A stretch of 64,000 bases of DNA from positions 744,001 to 808,000 of the forward strand of contig OY752143.1 of NCBI GenBank assembly GCA_963573315.1, read 5' to 3'. This document shows, one piece after another, positions 10,103 through 21,642 of this stretch. Each line of letters begins with the position of its first letter. Position 1 is the stretch's first letter. Both the position numbers and the translations under genes were made by a program. Source of the stretch: Entomortierella parvispora (lineage: Eukaryota; Mortierellomycota; Mortierellomycetes; Mortierellales; Mortierellaceae). The notes below the pieces were generated by a model. The model was not told the DNA's origin. It was given only the letters and a program-made list of their open reading frames with translations, and ran no database searches.

Positions 10103-11674
10103 ATGAAGTTTTCGAGCGAACTCCCCTGCTTTTGCCTCTTCATCATCTCACTATGGCTATCAGGGACACTCTTCGAGGAACTGCTGCGCTGCCGATTGAT
10201 CGGTGAATTACTTGTTGGCCTTCTCTTTGGAAACCTGTCCGTTGGAACACTATTGCCCGCAGACAAGACCCTGCTCCTCCTTGCAGGGGAGGTTGGCGTC
10301 CTGGGACTCGTCTTTGAGGCTGGATTGGGAACCGATATTCGTCGAGTGTTGAAGGCTGGACCCAGGGCTGTCCTCGTTGCAGTTATCGGGATAGTCGTTC
10401 CTCTGGCGACCGGATTTGGGTTCATGTATGGCATTTCTCACCTGAATCACATCCAGGAAAAGGAATCAGACGTGGACAGTGATTCTCCGGATATTGTACT
10501 TGAGGCTATAACATCGGGTGCATCCTTGGCATCGACCTCCATTGCAATTGCGGTTACAATGATGAAGCAGCAGGCGATTTTGGATACTGCCATCGGCACA
10601 CTTATCACAACAGCGGCCATGTTGGATGACGCAGTGAGTCTCGTTCTTCTGGGAATTGTCTCCAGCATTGGAGGCGGACAAGGATCAGACTCTGGTATTC
10701 GACCCATGACTGTCATCCAGCCGATCGTAGCCAGTTTCGGGACCATTCTGGTTGGGGTCATTGGATGTATGATTGTTGCAAAGATAAAAGCCAGAAGAGG
10801 AACATTGCCTATCGAACTATCGACGATCAAGAACAAGGATATCACTGTTAATACTGGTAGGGACATTTTCTTCCATCTATTTCCAATCCATCAAAGTAAC
10901 ATATTCTTGGATTTAAGGGTGGATCTAACCCCCCCTACTCCTACTCTTATAGGAGATGTGCATGCTCATCAATCTGGCTCGTCTGCAGTTGACCTGGAGA
11001 TAGAGGATAACGACAACAGAACAAACAGTTCAACATTTGAGGAAAATAGCCAACCCCCGAAAAAAATGTCGAGTCACTATCAGCGGATCAGGAATCGAGT
11101 CGTGGTCTGCTATTCTGTTTTTGAACCCACCATCAAACTTGTAGGAATGGTTATCGTCGGGTTTGGATACAGCATTTTAGTCGAATATCTCGGCAGCTCA
11201 CGATTATTGGGAGCCTTTGTGGCAGGAGTGTTCTTCTCGGCCTTTGAGGACCTCCGCCACCTATACGAAAAACAGATTGCGCACCAGATTCAGCCAGTGA
11301 TGAGCGCAATCTTCTTTGCTACCATTGGCTTTGATACTCCACTCTTACAAATCTTGGACCCGGTTTTGTTTGGTTGGGGCATTGTCTATGCTCTGATCGC
11401 CTCTTTTTCGAAACTAGCGACCATCATTGCAGTCCCTGCTCCTTCCAAGAAAGGTGAAGACCCTGTAGAGGATGGCCATGTGGATTTCAATCCCAATGCT
11501 CGCTGGATCTTGGGCACAGCGATGATTGCGCGTGGAGAGCTGGGACTGCTGATGGTCCAACAGGCGCAGATGCAGGGTTTGATGGGCCAAACGGCCATGG
11601 TCATCACAATCTGGTCCATTGTCCTGGCCACTCTCTTTGGTATCGGGGCATTTGGTTTTGCTATGAAGCACTAG
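10103..11674 (+). CDS. CPA-type cation/H+ antiporter (Na+/H+ exchanger, Kef-like)
   Basis: Membrane antiporter exchanging protons for Na+ or K+. The unspliced frame is 523 aa. Features in order: LIGELLVGLLFGNLSVG; GEVGVLGLVFEAGLGTDI (characteristic of the Na_H exchanger domain, residues ~60-85); TSGASLASTSIAIAVTMM and AAMLDDAVSLVLLG (the Asp-containing ion-binding helix); a hydrophilic central loop (~250-340); SSRLLGAFVAGVFFSAF; and the family-typical MIARGELGLLMV near the C-terminus. About 12-13 hydrophobic helices are visible. A 96-bp GT-AG segment (10857-10952) within the central loop is intron-like but keeps the frame open, so a 491-aa spliced form is equally possible. ATG 10103 keeps the first helix; ATG 10099 is in another frame that closes quickly. 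Confidence 0.87.
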   Translation: MKFSSELPCFCLFIISLWLSGTLFEELLRCRLIGELLVGLLFGNLSVGTLLPADKTLLLLAGEVGVLGLVFEAGLGTDIRRVLKAGPRAVLVAVIGIVVPLATGFGFMYGISHLNHIQEKESDVDSDSPDIVLEAITSGASLASTSIAIAVTMMKQQAILDTAIGTLITTAAMLDDAVSLVLLGIVSSIGGGQGSDSGIRPMTVIQPIVASFGTILVGVIGCMIVAKIKARRGTLPIELSTIKNKDITVNTGRDIFFHLFPIHQSNIFLDLRVDLTPPTPTLIGDVHAHQSGSSAVDLEIEDNDNRTNSSTFEENSQPPKKMSSHYQRIRNRVVVCYSVFEPTIKLVGMVIVGFGYSILVEYLGSSRLLGAFVAGVFFSAFEDLRHLYEKQIAHQIQPVMSAIFFATIGFDTPLLQILDPVLFGWGIVYALIASFSKLATIIAVPAPSKKGEDPVEDGHVDFNPNARWILGTAMIARGELGLLMVQQAQMQGLMGQTAMVITIWSIVLATLFGIGAFGFAMKH

Positions 11675-12265
11675 GTATTGAATTAAACGGCTCTGCTCCA
11701 GTTAGGAACTCCTCCTTCATTTTATGTATCCAAAGAACGGATGTACTGTTACCGATTAGTTACTCGTGAGTGAGTTGCTGACTGCCAGTGCAGACATGCG
11801 GACACACCCAAACCTGTTCCTCCTCCTCAATCGGATACCCCTCAGATCTGTACCGTTGAATCATACTCCAACTCGGACGAGAATCGTCATCGCGTTGGCT
11901 GCAGCCTCACTGAATCGACTGTGCATCTTTGATCAATTGTTGAACTTGAGGGGTTGATCCTCGAACGCGGTACGTTACCGGGCGCGTTCAGACATAAACT
12001 TGGTAGTAGAATGCTCATGCACAAGAAGTATTCCGATTGATGGTGAGTCAGATGGATTATATGTGGTTAGCTCGCACAGATCGCTCCTTTGCTGAACTTC
12101 CAATTGCTATACCAACCCATCAGGATCCTCTCCTAATGGCCCTGGATCAAAAACCCCTAGTACCAGTCCATATTGCAGCATACATCGATGAATGAATCAG
12201 CCAGTGGGGCGGAGATGGCATGTCTCCCTTATCAACTTTAATTAGGCAAGATACGGTCCTATCTT
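11675..12265. other. Convergent intergenic spacer
   Basis: Space between two convergent 3' ends. Short open frames only (for example 11766-11957), without protein-like features. I see nothing functional. Confidence 0.4.
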
Positions 12266-15200
12266 TTAAGAATCTTCTCGTCCGTGCATTTCACCGTTGT
12301 CGCTATTGTTGATGACCTCTGACACCCAAACCGCGATTGCAACCAAGATTAGAATCCATCGAACCTGTATCATGGTCAACATCGTGGATGCCAGAGCTTC
12401 CGGAACTCTTAATGAAATGTCTCCACCAACCAGATGACCTTCCCACCGCTTGGTGTCCTCAATTTGTTCCGACTCCAGCAACGACGCGTCTCCTGAGGTG
12501 GTTAAAAGAGTAGATATCGCTGTTATGGCTGCAGCGCTAGATTCCTTTTCCTCCTTTTGTCGTAGCCAAGCCTCGTGTTCAGCAACTACATTTCTGCCCA
12601 GGACCGTAAACGACGTCGGCTTTGAGAGTCTGGCAACTACTCTGCAGACCAATACAGGTTGGACCGCGAATTTCTCCAACATCCCTTCATAGCTCTGGCT
12701 CTCCTCCGTACTTGGATAGGCAGTCATGGGATTCACGGACTGTCCGCCACATACTCTGTCAATCAGGCACCTTCCTCGGAGAAGGCAAGTCAAAACTCGG
12801 TCCCGCATTCGGACACTCGGAGTCAAAGACAAGGCTCGGCTGTGCTCCATTGAAGATTCAGCACTGTGAAAGTAATCATCAACTGGGCTGCCTCCATGAA
12901 GGATCCACTCGTTAACAGTAGTATCACCCAGCCAAGGACTTCTCTGTTGATGGGGGCGATCAGTCGAGAGGGGGGAGTGAGCAGCGGTCACACCACTTGA
13001 AGGCCGGTGCTGTTGCTGTTGCTGTTTCTGATTAATGGATCCGTCCTTGAATGAGAGCGACTCCAAACGCAGCATTCCCCCAGAGTTGGCCAAGGATGAT
13101 GGCGCTGTGAAGATCTCCTCCAAAAACTCCTCGTTAAAGTGCTTACTGTCCACTGTGAGATGCTTTAGAGACTGGCTTACACCTTGGACAATCATGGCTA
13201 CCGCCTTGGACGACATCTTGACCATGGTGCTCAATTCCAGTCGCTCCAATGGAGCCACAATGACCTTTCGGGTCTCCTGACGCAGAATGGGAGGAGGAGG
13301 AGTAGACATTGTTGATGGTACGGTATTGGGTTCAGACAGAGAAGAGGATTCCATCGTCATTTCTGCTTTCTCCTCTGAGCAGACTCCAAGCCCATGGAAA
13401 AGATCCTCATCCCTAGTCAAGGACCGGTAGAATCCCAAGACGCGAAGTTTCGGACATCGGGTCAAGAACCTGGCCAAGGAACTTCCGCCGATATCCACAC
13501 AGCTCGTTATGATCACCACCTCCAGACTTGAGCCAGCGACATCAATAAGCTTTTCAATAGCACTGTCCGTGAAGGATCCTGGTCCCAAAAGGACCTGGGA
13601 CAACCGACTCTTGCGGTGACCCCCCAGAGATTGCTGCCTGATTTGCATCCCTTTCGTAATGGCATTGAGCAACTGGTTGTCGACAAACCCTCCTCGTAGT
13701 CGTAGATACGAAAGATTGGAGAAACCTGATCCCCAACCAAAGAGTTGGTCGAGATCCATGGGGGATGTATTCTCACCACCGCTACTGCGCATCTTTTCAT
13801 TCGCATGAAGGTCCAGTGAGCGGTAGCCTTGCGAGGAGGGGTTCGCACGACATGCTCGGAGACACTCCAAGGTCTCAATTAACAAGGAACGGGAAGATTG
13901 CACATGGGCAAAGTTGAGGACGACGCGCTGCACCAATTGACTGTACGCCCAGAGTGTAGGCCTCGACCGATCCATATCCGTCACGTCTTCATCTCTGGTT
14001 GCGAGATTAGCGAAAGACGTGGGGTTCGGACTCCTCGGAGTTGGTCCGAGCGCACTAGCAAGACTTGTAGTCGTCATTCTAGTTGTCGTGAACTGGGGTA
14101 GGTCGCCATGGTAGACCTTGCGGGATGACTTGAGATCTGTCAAACTTGATCCTTTGGAGGAAAAATAAAAATTCGATGACCCAGTGTGATTGCTGTTGTT
14201 AGTCATGTTGCTCGTATCAATTGCGATAGAGCAGTCGGGAAGCTTGGGGTCGACAGACGATGGAGAACAAACGCCCTCCAAGACCTTCAAGGTGTATAGA
14301 AGAGCTTGCACCTGCACTGGATCATGGCCATGAAAAACGACGCGATCCCATAAGGACTGGATAATCGCGTTCCCGAACCGTTTGCAAACAAGCAAGAGTT
14401 GAAACGGCATGGAGAGCTCGATAAAGGACGACCCTATGGGATCTGGCCCTTGATCCACATGCTGTTGTTGCTTTTCCTGTGACAAAAATGTCTGTGAAGA
14501 GGCTTGGGTTGAAAAACGACCGTGCAGGTTTCCCATTCGGCAAGAGAAGGAAGAGCCAGCAGTATCAGCAGGAACAGGGGCGACCAAATAGGAGTGCTTT
14601 GCATCTGCTCCCGCGCTTGCTATTGTTGCTTCTGCCGCTTTGGGATCTGCAGAGCTGAGAGACGCCAGGGAAGAGGGCGACAACGACAAGGACTTGGTCC
14701 GTGCTGGTGGTACAGGACGAAGTCTGTCGCTGTGGTTTTCGCCCATCATGCATCCCTTTCCAGCACAATGACGCTTATGATGATGTTGATGGGGAGGAGG
14801 AGAATAAACTCCTGCTTGCCGAAGATGTTGGTTTTCGTCTTCGCGGGATGATAAACAAGTTGGATCATATGTTGTCCCTGGGGCTGCTGTTGCCAACAAT
14901 GTTGCATTGTGCTGGCCTCTATACCTTGCTGCTGGTCCAGATGCAGACCCCATTCCTGCCTTGATCATCACCCTCGCTCTGTTGTTGTTGTTCATCATGC
15001 TGCCTTGCACCCCTATAAGAAAATCAATGGACACGAGTGTTAGTCAACAATCATTGCAGACGAGTAAACAAAGAAAAAACAAAGCTGGAAGATCATCCAT
15101 CTCAATCAGACAGACAAACATCATCATCAACAACAACAACAACAACAACAACAATCGAGGACGCCCTGCAGGAGAGCGGGGGCAGAGAAGAATTACAAGC

Positions 15201-15982
15201 GAATGCGCCAGTGTTGCACAAGGGACGACCAGAGGGAGAGAAAAAAAAAAAAAAAAAAAAAAACAGAGGATGCACGCTCAAAGGCACTATCACCCACCTG
15301 GTACATATACAACGGGATCGCCATTCCCGGCACCGATCGTGCGACCTGATTTCATCGCTCCCGCTGCAGCTGCTGCAGCCGCGGCGATGGTCTTGCCGAA
15401 GAACGACCAAGGGCGCGAGGGTGGTACCAGTGACAATGGTCGAACGCCAGTTCTGTCGTTTCCGCTCCTGCTGCTCTCATGTCTTTGACCCAACCTTTGG
15501 TCGTTGTTCCAGGGGCATCGTCGAGCCCCAGTGGAAAGATGACCCAGATCCAAGCCATACAGGCCCCTATCACCATGACCATCCTGACAGTTCATAGCGC
15601 TGCCGACCTCCAGGCAGCCGGGCAGTCGTCGCCGTCTTCGTCGTCCTGGCCCCTGTTGTGGCTGTACGCTTGTCGCTGTCACTCTGCAGTCCGTGTAAGT
15701 GGGGGTTACAGATGTTGTGGTTGCCACCGTTTGTGTTTGAGATCCATCATGAAGGCGTGTGGGATGAGGGGCCATCCTGGGGATGTAGGTAAAAGGGCCA
15801 TGGCAGAGTGTACAGTGGTAGCACTGGTGGCAGAACTGGTCTTTGGTGGTCATCAATGGACATGACCACAACAAAAACTCGAGATCTTCGTCGCTGCAGC
15901 AATAGCCCAGGATCTTTTGCAGAATCTCGTCTGGAAGACAGAGGATCTGCATAGGCTGAGGCTGGCTATCGATTGGGGACAT
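12266..15982 (-). CDS. F-box/LRR-like protein with C-terminal hydrophobic segment
   Basis: Two exons (15298-15982 and 12266-15012) join in phase through a 285-bp intron with gtgggt donor and ttatag acceptor, giving 1143 aa. The N-terminus MQILCLPDEILQKILGYCCSDEDLEFLLWSCP looks like an F-box (SKP1-binding) start. A long low-complexity region (poly-Ala, His- and Ser-rich) follows, then a second hydrophobic patch (PFQLLLVCKRFGNAIIQSLWDRV) typical of fungal F-box/LRR proteins just before the repeats. LRR-like segments include FSNLSYLRLRGGFVDNQLLNAI and CPKLRVLGFYRSL. The C-terminus ends with a single hydrophobic stretch (WILILVAIAVWVSEVI) and a short charged tail, which might be a tail anchor. 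Likely an SCF substrate adaptor; the substrate is unknown. The intron holds a (CAA)n microsatellite and an A23 run. Confidence 0.65.
15127..15263. repeat. (CAA)n microsatellite and poly-A run inside intron
   Basis: About nine CAA units lie at 15127-15154 and an uninterrupted A run of more than 20 nt at 15241-15263, both within the single intron of the F-box/LRR gene. Confidence 0.8.
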
Positions 15983-18578
15983 GCCTGTGTATGTGCGTGT
16001 GAATTGAATTAGAGTGAGTAAGCGAGCGAGTGAAGAGATGGAGGGGAAGGAGGTTTGATTGTGAGGTGGTGGGTGTGGTTGGCGAAAAGTCCAGGCGAAG
16101 AGTGCCTCAATAAAATGATGAAGGCCGACAGGAACAGAGGATGGACTGGAGGAGAGAGGAAGAAATAAGAGAGAGGAAGAGAGAAGGAAAACGGCCTAGC
16201 GTCTGCCCCAAAGGATCCTTTGGACTGTCGTCCTTCTGCCCGTCTGTTGGTCGGTTGTCTGTCCGTCTCGGGGTATTTCTGTTCAGTAAGGGCCTCGGAC
16301 CCGTCGATATCCCAACGGACAGCGGCTCTCCTCCCCCTATTGCCTTTGCTATCGTGTACAGTTCCAGCATTGTTTTGTAGTTGTTCTTGGCTCTCATGAC
16401 CAACGGCTGCTTGAGATGTCGACGTTGACATTGTCAACCAAGATCTGGCCGATGCTGTTGTTGGTAATGTTGATGTTGATATGGTGTGTTGCTGCAGCTG
16501 CTCGCATCCCCGAACAAACAAAAATGTCTCCCTTGCTTTTGTTCTGTATCCAAACCTCAACTTTCCCTGACCCTTTGACGACGTCCATATGCAGGCGAGC
16601 ATGCAATCAGCACCCCAGTTATTTTGGACGAGTTTCTTTCGTGCATTCTGAAAAGAATAAAACCAAAACACCTTGCTGTTTTGTTGGCTAAGCAACAAGC
16701 ATCCCATCTGTTTCCCGAATCAAAACAGACAACGACAACACCACTTTTCAACTTCTCGGGACCATTCCAGGTCCCTGGCCAAAACAGCGCTGTTTCTTCA
16801 TGGGGAAGGGATGATGGGGCCACATCCCTTCCCCCCCACCCCACCCCCGTTTCTCTTTCTCTCTCTCTTTCATCTCCACCTACATGTACCTTCATTTTTC
16901 CAATTCTGGACCTCATCCGCCTTTTTTCCTCTCTCTCTTTCTCTTTCTTCGCCTTTTTGTCCCCCCCCCCCCCCCCTCACCCCATCCTTTATAATCTGAT
17001 GCAGGAGAACAAGGACGGGAATCGCTGACAAAGTATAGAAATAGAGATCTGCTCAACTTGGAGTCGCAATTGGTTCCAGTCTTCGGCAAAATGGACTGGG
17101 TCTCTTTCTCTTTTGGTTCTTGTACTCTGGCGCGTTTTTTTTTTTTCTTTTTTCCATTCTCTTTTGTGCGTCGCACTCTCTTCCGTTTCCCTTTTGTCCT
17201 CTTGTCCTCCCGTGGTGGGATGGAGCAAGGAACCCTCTTTTTTTTACACATTGTGGTTGTGTTCTGTGTGACCCACTAACCGTCCACTCGCACACACACG
17301 GACTTGATTGATTGCTTTCCCCCTTGCTTCAGGTCCAACTCAAAACAAAGGGTTCGGTTTTGGATCTTGCTGTTGGTATCCTCCTGCAGGTAGACAAAGA
17401 GTCCCTCTTTTCCCACTCTTTTTTTTTTTTTTTAACCACTCTCTTTGTTTGGGAGCACAACACCACGTTGTTCCTCCCTTGTCGACCCTCTTGTACACTT
17501 ATTCAAGAGTTGCCGCACGACTGAACACAAGACAATAACAACAAAAAAAAAAAAAAGAGAGAGAGAGATGAGAAAAAGGCGAAGAGCAAGACAAAAAAAA
17601 TGTTCCCGAATCGTTTAAAGATGTTTGCTATCCTCACCATTTCCATTTTTTTTGAACAGTTAGTCCCGAGTCCAAGGTACTTCAGATGGAAGAAGAGGTC
17701 TCTTTACAAGGGACGGGTGGATAGGACTGATCGATGGCTCGAGTCCCAGTTGTAATAGAAATCAGTCGATTGAACACGGTTGAGCACGGTACATTGCAAT
17801 AAGGACTAGGGAAGGAGAGTAAAGGACGCCAGGGGACACGCGCCCAAGGTCACCCCCGCGCCCTTGCCCCGCGTTTGTTGAAGGAGCACCCGGACCTGGG
17901 ACGAGACTTACACCTGTCTAGCTCTGTCTCACTTCTCCTGTTCGTAGGATGCAACGCGTCTACATATTTCCCGACCGACTCGATCTGTAATCGTGTCGGG
18001 TCTTTGGGTGGGTAGGTCCGAAGACAGGAGACAGTCAACAAAAAAAGTTAGTTGTCTGTTTTAGCGCGAGAATTGTCTTCGAGGACCATCCATCTAGCGA
18101 TCCAGGGAAGATGAGATTGAAAAAGTTCTCCTTTCTTGCGAAGTGCGGGTTGTGTACAATGGACTGAACCCCTTTCAAAGCCATGGCCTCTTGATAGTTT
18201 CTGGGCTGAAAAGGCATATATTCTCATACACCACCACAACTACAGCTGCGCCCGAGGAGGCTCTGACAATATTAAAGTCCATGCGCTAGAGCACCTTGAA
18301 TGAGGTAAATCCCCTGACAATGAAAAGTAGCTACAAACTACGCGCACTGTCCAGGCGGTCAATCTGGAATCACTTTCTGGGGTTGACCTTGTCGCATTAA
18401 GACGAGCGATGAAATGAGATGGAGTAGAGATGTAAATGATATTCACTGAATGCCATCTCGGCACTGGGCGTCGTCTTTGGGTGAGAAGAAAAGAGACGTT
18501 TTTTATTATTTTGAGAGGAAATGCGCTACGCCCTGAACTGCGCTCTCCTCTTGCCATTTTCTTCACTAGCGTGGGCTA
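15983..18578. other. 2.6-kb intergenic region upstream of F-box/LRR gene
   Basis: Between the 5' end of the F-box/LRR gene and the 3' end of GRR1, both on the minus strand. It contains pyrimidine-rich tracts, a C14 run near 16964-16977, a T11 run near 17138-17148, a T15 run near 17419-17433 and an A14 run near 17542-17555. Frames such as 16009-16707 (-) and 16557-16916 (-) are Ser/Pro- or Arg-rich low-complexity translations, not convincing genes. It may include a long 5' leader. Confidence 0.45.
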
Positions 18579-21500
18579 TTAAAGATCTTCGTCCTCTTCT
18601 TCTTCCTCCTCTTCATCGTCGTCTCCCCCGTTATCCTCGGCAGGGCTGGCGCTCCCCGCACCACTCTCGCGACCCTCCCTGTTCAACGATTTGGCAAGTG
18701 TTCCAGGACTCGGTAACCTCAGTCGTTGTCCATGATCGTTTCTATATCCATCACTGCTGCTCTCCTCTCCGACATCCTCCACAGTCTGTTCGCGATAGAC
18801 GAGAGCTCCTTCCTGGTCCACCTCCACAGCATCCGATCCAAGCAAGTGAAGAGCTCGATCAAGACTGTGCCCGTGATTGCCAGAGCAATCATCGCGAAAG
18901 AGCTGCTGAATAGCCGCTGTATGGCTAGAGCTCCAAAAGAAAGCCCCCAGCTGATCTTCTTCCTCTGAGCGGCGATGATGCTGGTGGTGTTGGTGGTGGT
19001 GATGATGCTGGTGGTGAGAGCCAGGAAACACCAGCTGGGACCCATTACCGACTTGATCTTCATTTGTTGGCTCTGTCGCCATTATCCCAGAGACGTCCTC
19101 CATATCCACATCTTCACTGGTTTGCGCCGTCACCATCGCCGGTGCAAATACCGCTGAGAGTGATCCCTGTGCATCCATCTCGACAGCAAATGGGTCAAAT
19201 TCGGCAATTTGGCTGGAACTCAAGGCTGGAGCAGCGAAGGAGGTTGCCATTGATGCTCCAGTAGCGCGGACAAGGGCGCGCGCCATGGCTGTCGATGCAG
19301 GGATCGGGAGCGAGTCCATATTTGCCATGATATGATCTGCACTTGTTCCGGCAAATGTCCTATAGAAAACCAGGTCTGTCCAAGCTGGGGGGAGCGCTGC
19401 AACCCAGGGCGTAGTCGTTGCTCCTGCCGTTCCCGTTGCTCCAGTGGAAGGTGGGCGTGGGGGTGGTTCTGTTGGTACTGATGCGGGTACAGATACCGGT
19501 GCAGATGTGGGTGCTGAAGAGACATTGGCCGCCTGGGGTTGACTGCCAAAGATCTTCACCGCTCCAAGTTCTTCAATCATAGCTTGTCTTAGATCTCGAA
19601 CGCCTCTTCCAGAGAACACGCAAAACACCTCCCGCTGATGAGGTGTAAACTCGATTGGAGGAGGTCGACAAAACGTCTGGAATCGAGGTGCGACGAAGGC
19701 TGGGACACCCGTCAAGGATAGATGAGTCAATTTGCTGCATTGGATGACTAATGATGCCACAGCGACCTCAGACAGATGGACACAGTACGACAAGTGGACT
19801 CGCTCCAAAGTTTGTCGAAGGATCTGAGAAAATAGAAGCCCATACAATCCATGGTCCGTGATGTTGGAGCACTTGACAAGACCTAGTCGTCTCAATTTGG
19901 GTAGCTGTGCGAGCTCAAACAGTGCCGCGTCCGTGATTTTGGAGCAGCAAGCGAGGTCGAGATACCGGATCCGAGGGCAATGGTTGGCGAGGATCTCGAT
20001 CAATCTGTCAGTGATCTTTGCGCAATGGCCTAGATGCAGGTAGTGGAGGTATTTTCCAATGGACTTGATGGCGCTTGCGCCCCGATCCGTGATCTTGTCG
20101 CATTTGGTCAGGGCGAGATTCCTCAATCGGGGAGTTGCAGGGAGGATTCGGAGCAAGGTATCATCTGTCAAGTTCACACACGACGTCAAATTCAATATGC
20201 GGAGTCCCTCGAACTGATGAGTCGACGGCAGGATCATTTCAAAAGCAATATCCGTGAGATGCGCGCTCACTTGCGTCAGATTGATATCCCTGATCTGAGG
20301 CGCTAATGTCGGTCCAAAGAGAGACTGTATCGCCGTGTCCGTAATGAGATTGCAGTTAGTTAAATCGACCTCCATTAGCTGCGAGCAGTGTTTCGTCAAA
20401 GCGAGGATAGAGGCATCCGTAAGGAGCGTGCATTGGCTCAATTTGATCTATTGATTTGAATAGAGCGCAACAGCGGAAAAAAAATAAAATAAGGAGGTCA
20501 GGAAAGGAGACAGACAATGCTGGAGGGCGGCTGCCGAAAAACTGACATCTAAGGCATGCACGAGACAACTGTAAATCCTGTGCAGAAAGCCATAGTGTAG
20601 TCACGAAGGCTGAATATAACCATCTCTGTCCAAAGATAGAACCAGTCCAGCCTGATGACCACAACACTATTGAATGGGATACTATTGACAGCACAACACA
20701 ACGAATACACAGCATAGAGGTTGTGGAAGTGCGTCTTACCCTCTTCAATTGCCTGCATCTAGCCGCGATCTTGATTAGGGCATCATCTGTGATTTGGGGG
20801 CAGGAACCGAGATAGAGCGTGTGGAGTTGTGGACAGTTCAAGGAGATGTGCTCCAGCAAAGAGTTTGTCACCGCGGGGATCTCGGACAGATCAAGGGCGT
20901 ACAAGCCTCTGCAAGAAGAGAGCGTCAATATCTGCTTCAGCCCAGCCTCCGTGGTCTTGACACTGCCTGCCAACAACAGTCGCTCCAGCCTTGAACAGGC
21001 TGCGAATTGCGTCAACAGCTGGTCGGTCAAATCTGGGGCAAGGAACGAGAGGTTGAGTCTGCGAATGTAACCGGCATAAGGGAAGACAGTCTTGGGGAGG
21101 GAAATGGTTTGGATCATTCTCTCAATCACATCCATCGTCAGAAGGGAAGGCTTGGACCACAGCAAATCCATCCCACAACAACACCATAACTTGCACACCA
21201 AGACTGCCGACCGGAGATCATGCGCGGCGGTCAAGAACCTGAAGATGAAAAGAATGATTTCTGAAGGAAGGTCAGGGAAACTCGGCGGTGATATCGATGA
21301 CGAGGCTGTGGTAACGGTGGAACTTGAGGGCGAGACCATGATCTCTGTGGAAAGTGAACGACTCCGTCGCGTTTGCTTTGATGACAAGGGACTGTTGAGG
21401 TCGTTGCTTTGCTCTTCTTGCTCCTTGCTTTCGCCATCGTCTTGCATCTTTGTATCCAAGACTCCGGGGCTGGCACTTGAGCAGAGAGTAAAAGACGAGG

Positions 21501-21642
21501 ATGAGGATGAGGCGGAGGTCCAGTGCGCTGTATCGTGACTAGGCGAGGTTGGTTGGGAAGTCGGAGGTGTGTTATGCTCGTTGCGTTGCTTGAAGGACAG
21601 AGCATGAAGACTGCTGGGGGGAGGAGTCTTAAGGCCTTCCAT
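18579..21642 (-). CDS. GRR1: SCF ubiquitin-ligase F-box/LRR protein, GRR1 type
   Basis: Substrate-recognition subunit of an SCF E3 ubiquitin ligase, in yeast linking nutrient sensing to cyclin and transporter turnover. Two exons (20740-21642, 18579-20447) join in phase 0 through a 292-bp intron, giving 923 aa. A Ser/Thr-rich N-terminus precedes the F-box (FPDLPSEIILFIFRFL at ~residue 122, ending near KLWCCCGMDLLW). About 12-14 Cys-containing LRRs follow, such as LYLGSCPQITDDALIKIAA and LDLACCSKITDAALFELA. The GRR1-specific segment after the LRRs is present (LSLTGVPAFVAPRFQTFCR then FTPHQREVFCVFSGRGV). The C-terminus is low-complexity with a His-rich stretch and an acidic DDDEEEEEEEDEDL tail. 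I chose ATG 21642 (MEGLKTPPP); the open frame upstream encodes only a (SFIH)n translation of the GAAT repeat. Confidence 0.9.

Noticed and set aside
16009-16707. 232-codon minus-strand frame upstream of the F-box/LRR gene
   Set aside because: Ser/Pro/Leu low complexity with no splice connection to the downstream gene in phase. Treated as leader or intergenic.
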